Positions 59,201 to 64,000 of a stretch of DNA of 64,000 nt are shown piece after piece (the stretch's first letter is position 1; the number at the start of each line of letters is the position of its first letter). This DNA comes from Fallopia convolvulus (lineage: Eukaryota; Streptophyta; Magnoliopsida; Caryophyllales; Polygonaceae), in contig OZ024733.1 in NCBI GenBank assembly GCA_964016875.1, positions 6,688,984-6,752,983 of the forward strand. Direction: 5' to 3'. Below the pieces are notes generated by a model. It did no database searches and was not told the origin of the DNA. It saw only the letters and a program-made list of their open reading frames with translations. The position numbers and the translations under genes were made by a program.

Positions 59201-62200
59201 ATCTTCACCAAAATCCATCCCAGAGCTGATCCCATCATAAACGTCAACAGTATGTTTACTGGCATGAACCACCTACATTTTTATACATTCATCTTTAATT
59301 TACTTTAATTTATTTGGTTATTTTATGAGAGAATATGTTTGTACGACGAAAACATAATTTTTTTATTAATGAACTTTTAGAGAGAGAATACACATACATA
59401 GAGAATAGAGAAGGAGCATTAATTATATTGGACCCTATAAAAACATACAATATAGGTTATTTTTAACTTAAAATTTTGTTTCACATTGTAAGTATCTTTT
59501 TAATTAATTAATATTAAAATTTGTCAAAAATAACATTTAATTAATGTATTTCTAGTTTCATTGTACTTATAAATACTAAAAAATGTCACTCATTGGATGA
59601 TATTATATAATTTAATCTCATATTAATTTTGTAAACAAAAAACAAAATTCCATCAATTCCACTTTAAGCTTGTCTTAATATATGTGCAAAGTTTTAAGAA
59701 CCCCTAAATTGCGAAACGGAGACTACTTTTTTTTGAAGGGTATTTTCCATTAAAGATGAACTAGATACTTCTGAGTTAGGCTTAACTGCATGACTAGATG
59801 TCGAAGGCTTATAAACATACTACTTCTATACATATACAAAAGATAATACTTCCTCCGTTCAATTCTATTTGACTTTTTAGAGTTAGACACATATTTTAAG
59901 AAAATTTTAAATTAGACAAAAATACCTTTAATTAAATGTTTACTTTGTACATTGGAAATGAAAATGGAACAATCTAAGTTCACTTTTTCATGAAATATAA
60001 GGGTTAAAGTGGAAAAGTTGTGTCCAAAATATGTAAAAGAATAAGTTTTTTTTTTAAACAAGCTTTTAAGTCTAAAAAAAATAAGTAGACTTATACGGAT
60101 GGAATATAATAAAGTCAAAAGATATGATTTTATACGCGTGCTAATATATTTGAGAGTTGAGACCAATCTACCCTAATACATTATAAAGCAGAACCCAAGT
60201 CTGTTGTAAAATTTGTGCCACGTGGCATTTTTGAATAAATTAATGTAAAATTATATTTTAATAAATTTTGTAACAACTTATAGTATTCTTGCTATATATA
60301 CTAAATAGATAACATGTTTATGCAATTTTTTATATATACAATTTTATATCTATGGATTATGTATTTGTTTACTACAATGGATAACATAAATTCGTATGAG
60401 ATGATATTTTTCATATTAACTAAATAGATAACATGTTTATATAATTTTTATATACATAAATTCCTATGAGATGATATTTTCCATATTAACTTAATATTTT
60501 TATCTCTTAACAAGATTTAGGGTCTTAATATATTTTTTTCTATCTTTTAACAAGGCTTGAGCTCCAAGTATATAATTTATATCTATATAATGATATAATT
60601 TTAAATAATAAATTTTTTTTATGTTGATATATATTTTTTTCTTTGAGAAAAAGATATAATTTTATATTGATGACTAAGATTATATGTAAATGTCAAAAAA
60701 TAAATAAAAATTCGAATTTTAATTTTAATTAATAAAATTATTTCTTTATCTTTTTATGCATTTATATTACAGATTTTTTTAAATCAAAGTTTGATAAAAA
60801 AAAAATAGAAAAATTTACAAATCTTGATGAATACTTGCTTAAATTGAATTTTGATAAAGATTTACATTGCATTTTTCTTAATTTCTTTTTTATTTTATTT
60901 ATGTAAATATAGAATATTTTTTCTATCTAACCCCACCTTACATTTAAATTTTTTTTATCTCTATGCTTTTTTGTAATTTAATATGGATGGATTGAATTTT
61001 GCAAAATAATACATAGATAATTTTCTCTATATTTTATCTCTTAAATCAAGGACAATGTTCTCTTCTATATTAACCTTTATTTTCTATTTTTCATATTTAC
61101 AAACATTCTTATTATTATAGAGTAAAAGATAAGAACCCTAATATATAATTTTAATAAATTAACTTTAAAAAAATATTTTAATAAATTATAATATTTTTAA
61201 AAAGATTCAATAAAAAGTAAAATCAATATTTTAATAATTTCAATCTAAATTTTGACAAGATCTCCACAAATAATGAAAAAATATTTAAAAATATATTCAG
61301 TTAAAATATGGAGTACAATCTAAAAATAATAATTTATCTATTGCATAATTTATTATGATATTATATAAATATATTTAGTATTTTAAATTAATATCGTAGA
61401 TTGTATAGTTTTTAGTAAAATTATCCCGTGAATATCTCGGGACTTCAACTAGTTTTATATTATAAGGAGGGAAATGGTTGAAGTTACTTCAATTATTGTA
61501 GTAATTGTCTTCAACCAAAAAAAAAGATTGTAGTAATTGAGACGTCATGGTCACAAGTGAATATATATGTACTTATCACTAGAAGTATATGCCCGTGCAT
61601 GCACGGGTTAATAATTTTATTTAAATTCTTTTTTACATGTTTACGTATTTAGTTTTTTCAAATATTATATTCCATCAATTAAGTTTTTGAAGTTATATAT
61701 CTTTTTTACATATAAGTTATCACATGCATTTATAATTGACATTCAATTATTTAGAAAACCTATAAAAATATAGATTTTCTAAGTAATTAATTTATGATTG
61801 ATGTATAATATTAAATAAATATTATGTGTGGAAGGTCAATAGGCTAAGGTAGAATATACTCCAAAAAAAATAGGAGACAATTGAATGCTTTAAATTCAAA
61901 GCATTGAATGTAAAAAAATACAAATTTACATGTAGGTTAGGTTAGATGGTCCGGATTTGACTAAATTTACCCTACCAGTTACCACGTCTTAATTTTTACC
62001 ACCTGGACCACAAACACAGCAATTACCACCGATATTAGGTGTGGAATTTGTCGATAATATGACCAAATCAAATCTTCTATTCCACTTTTGTACGTGTTAC
62101 ATTTTATGTTCCACTTAGTTAAATAAATATTAAATTAATATTGAAAATTTATAAAAATCTTTGTTCATATTTGAAATACCTATATAAATATATATGTAAA

Positions 62201-63055
62201 TTTTTAGCTTAAAAATCATATTATATAATTTTAAAAAATTAAAAGAGAAATATTTTATAAGGAAATCATTTTCTTAATTTTCTTAAGGGTAATATATATG
62301 CCACATCTCTTTCATCCATCCATCCATTTATAGCAATCTATGTCGGCATAACAGAAAAAGCTTATAAGAGTCCAATTATTTGTTTTTCGGTTTTTCTAAA
62401 CTTTGGTAAAGAATATAGGTTAATTATACTATTTAAAAGAGCTAAAATCCTATAAAAAATATTAATAAACTATTAAAAAAATTAATACTAAATAAATACA
62501 AATTAATTCAATATTATTATTTTAAAGAGTTTAATCTATACTTTTAGAACATATGTTTAAACAATAATTTGGTCTTTATTTACAAAACTTGTAAATAACA
62601 CAAAAAAGGCAAAAAAAACATAGGTAAAAAAAAGCACAAAAATGCAACATGCTTAGCTGGAAAGAAATGTGAAAAGTGTAAAAGCAAATAAAAATAATGG
62701 GTACTTAATTACTACTTACATTTCAACAATGTTTTCCCACGTCACAGTGTCTGCTAGGTATGCAGCCACCATTGCTGGGCTAAAAACATAAAACAGAATC
62801 TGATACAAATTAATTAAAATTGGTTAGCACGATCAATATACAACAATCATATGTAAAACACACACATGTAGTCATGTAGATCTGAAAGTGCAGATGAATA
62901 ATGGATACCAATTGACTTACGTGGTTGAGAATAGTCCGGGCGGAGGATCCTAAAACATTAATCCGATCGAGGGCGAGGAAGAGGCCGACGAGGGTGACCA
63001 AGAGCACCTTCATCACCGGGAACAATGCCACCACAAACAAGCTCCAAAACCCCAT
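56266..63055 (-). CDS. PILS: PIN-LIKES (PILS) auxin carrier, ten exons
   Basis: Exons (minus): 63055-62921, 62799-62720, 59272-59148, 58987-58866, 58787-58578, 58452-58354, 58022-57922, 57476-57424, 57299-57114, 56390-56266. All introns are GT-AG, the coding length is 1236 bp, and no stop interrupts the 411 residues. The ATG at 63055 gives MGFWSLFVVALFPVMK, a typical PILS start. Conserved parts are YVFSPAMVAAYLADTVTW (about 49-66), GNLGNLLLIMIPAICDE (114-130), IIGFTIG (from 258), IPCMTLIVGANLLKG (about 294-308) and MLQFALPPAMSVGTITQLF (about 357-375). Hydrophobic segments at both ends flank a hydrophilic Ser/Asn-rich loop encoded mainly by exon 5 (155-224). PILS proteins sit in the ER membrane and control intracellular auxin; this belongs to the auxin efflux carrier family. 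Which PILS orthologue it is remains open. Intron 2 is 3447 bp and full of transposons. Confidence 0.95.
59847..60108. mobile_element. Stowaway-like MITE in PILS intron 2
   Basis: Begins TACTTCCTCCGTTC and ends ACGGATGGAATATA, degenerate inverted ends of the CTCCGTnC type with TA at the borders, about 260 bp, AT-rich, non-coding. It belongs to the mariner-type MITEs common in plant introns. Confidence 0.6.
60167..61452 (+). mobile_element. non-autonomous Helitron in PILS intron 2
   Basis: The 5' end TCTACCCTAATACATTATAA follows an A. The 3' end has a hairpin (TCCCG...CGGGA, 61424-61442), six bases, then CTAG at 61449-61452 followed by T, so insertion is between A and T as Helitrons require. 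Length 1286 bp, AT-rich, no Rep/helicase. The interior holds nothing else I recognise. Confidence 0.75.
61579..61608 (-). mobile_element. second Helitron 3' end, minus strand
   Basis: On the minus strand a perfect hairpin CCCGTGCATGCACGGG (61592-61607) is followed by a short spacer and CTAG (61579-61582), then T. The 5' end of this element was not located to the right. It lies 127 bp from the end of the other Helitron, in the opposite direction. 61610-62719 is otherwise AT-rich intron with nothing recognisable. Confidence 0.65.
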
Positions 63056-63156
63056 TTTCCCTTCCACCAGAAACAAGCCCTACAAATTAATTATATTGCA
63101 ACAAATATATTAAAGCGATTTAGAGCTTCATCGCAGCTGCTTTCTTTGGGTGTTTG

Positions 63157-63164
63157 TTTTTATA
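63157..63164 (-). promoter_or_regulatory. probable PILS TATA box
   Basis: TATAAAAA on the minus strand, 102 bp upstream of the ATG. A start site about 30 bp downstream would give a leader of roughly 70-75 bp. The rest of 63056-63803 shows no other element I can support. Confidence 0.55.
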
Positions 63165-63803
63165 CAAGAGCCAAATATATTGAGTAAGAAAAGCAGGGAC
63201 AACTAGAGAGGGTAGCTATAAATGGTCTGTTACCAAAAAAATCTGGAGGGCTTATAAATATCCTTCACCTGCTTTCATTTTCTCCTTCACTCCGGGAATT
63301 TTCCTTTTTTTTGTTTTTTTTTCACCCAGTGTCCAAAAGTGTGATACAGTACTCTGCAATTATTCAGGGATGGGCTTGATAGCAATTTTTCATTTTAAAT
63401 TATTGTATATGGGGTCTTGCAAAACGTGTCATTCTATGAGAATAAAAATAAGAGAGAGTTCCTGCAATTAAGGAAGTGGTTGTCGGTAACATATACGGAG
63501 TATAGTTTAACCAGTGCACCTTTAAACTTTATACTTGTTTCAATTTTTCCATATTCTAAAACCAAATTCATCCTCAGGGGTAAATTGTGGAGTGTTCCTA
63601 AAAAGTTATTGAAAATCATCTTTTACTGTACTTGTGATAGGAAATAATTACTAGAAATGACAAGGAACCTGATAACAGTAAAAGTGCAAAGAAGAAAAGC
63701 ATAAAAGTTGTGCTTAATTTTCCATATCATATAGTATCTTATAAGCTTGATTGAAAATATTTAATCTAAAATTGTAAGGTTCTTCATCTTTCTGTTTAAA
63801 CCC

Positions 63804-64000
63804 TGTTGGATCGTAACCGGTTAGCTTAGAGCTTGGGAACTGGCTGTTAAGCTGTTCCCAAGGCAGCGGAAGAAACTATCGCACGTATTAGAAAGACAGA
63901 ATGAACACAGTTCCCTTATAGAGGAACCCCACTACAACCAACTAGTTGTATGGGTAAACATCTACCTCCTCTTGGAGGATTTTGAATGACTTACTTATAT
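63804..64000 (-). repeat. SIRE-family LTR, copy 3 (runs off the window)
   Basis: The plus strand reads TGTTGGATCGTAAC and continues with the complement of the SIRE LTR 3' part (TTCCCAAGGCAGCGGAAG, GAGGAACCCCACTAC, CCTCTTGGAGGATTTTG). The flank at 63790-63803 is not a primer-binding site, so this is the outer end of a 3' LTR or a solo LTR. It is diverged from the other two copies and oriented the same way as PILS. Confidence 0.88.

Noticed and set aside
63056..63076. Longer PILS start seven codons upstream
   Set aside because: The upstream codon is TTG, not ATG; the ATG at 63055 gives the family-typical N-terminus.
63417..63647. ORFs upstream of PILS
   Set aside because: Overlapping ORFs on both strands in AT-rich DNA, no domain.

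Overview
This is plant nuclear DNA, almost certainly from a eudicot. It holds one ten-exon host gene with canonical GT-AG introns, embedded in a dense nest of plant transposons: Copia and Gypsy LTR elements, CACTA, hAT, Helitron, a SINE and a MITE. I cannot name the species. No rRNA, tRNA, CRISPR array or bacterial-type operon was seen. Almost all retroelement ORFs are broken, so the left 56 kb is a transposon graveyard. Only about 2 kb of it looks like pre-insertion sequence.

Layout. 1-1002 is unassigned flank. 1003-14132 is a minus-strand Copia element (TSD AAGAT, 360-bp LTRs). It carries an unclassified 1.5-kb insertion (4196-5712, 7-bp TSD) and CACTA remnants with TNP2-type domains (about 6568-13729). 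Inside the CACTA material lies a gag-only LTR element (7326-10465), which itself contains a SINE (9185-9376, 15-bp TSD). 14159-29070 is bounded by hAT-type ends with an 8-bp TSD. Inside it is a minus-strand Tat-lineage Ty3/Gypsy element that has lost its 5' LTR and carries a spliced-looking antisense gene on the plus strand. A 5.9-kb Pack-type CACTA (17581-23523, TSD TTC) sits in the last codons of that Gypsy pol. The Pack-CACTA carries fragments of at least three host genes: a CslA glucomannan synthase, a quinone oxidoreductase and a MYG1 homologue.

29794-41985 and 42303-55956 are two plus-strand SIRE/Maximus-type Copia elements with LTRs of 0.9-1.0 kb. Both have a long extra ORF (about 727 codons) downstream of pol. 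The first is interrupted by a second member of the unclassified insertion family (31131-32263, 7-bp TSD) and by a 431-bp solo LTR (33934-34364, TSD ATATG). The second is interrupted by a 3.1-kb Gypsy-derived element (45931-49029) flanked by an exact 146-bp target duplication instead of the usual 5 bp. A third SIRE LTR, on the minus strand, enters at 63804 and runs off the window.

56266-63055 (minus) is the host gene: a PIN-LIKES (PILS) auxin carrier of 411 residues whose ten exons join in frame with no stops. Its 3.4-kb second intron holds a Stowaway-like MITE, a complete-looking 1.3-kb Helitron and an oppositely oriented Helitron 3' end. A further Helitron 3' end lies about 160 bp past its stop codon, and a SIRE LTR in the same orientation lies about 750 bp upstream of its ATG.

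The least familiar signals are the two unclassified 7-bp-TSD insertions, the Pack-CACTA with its captured fragments, the 146-bp target duplication, and the conserved third ORF of the SIRE family. All calls come from reading the sequence by eye; no alignment or database search was run.
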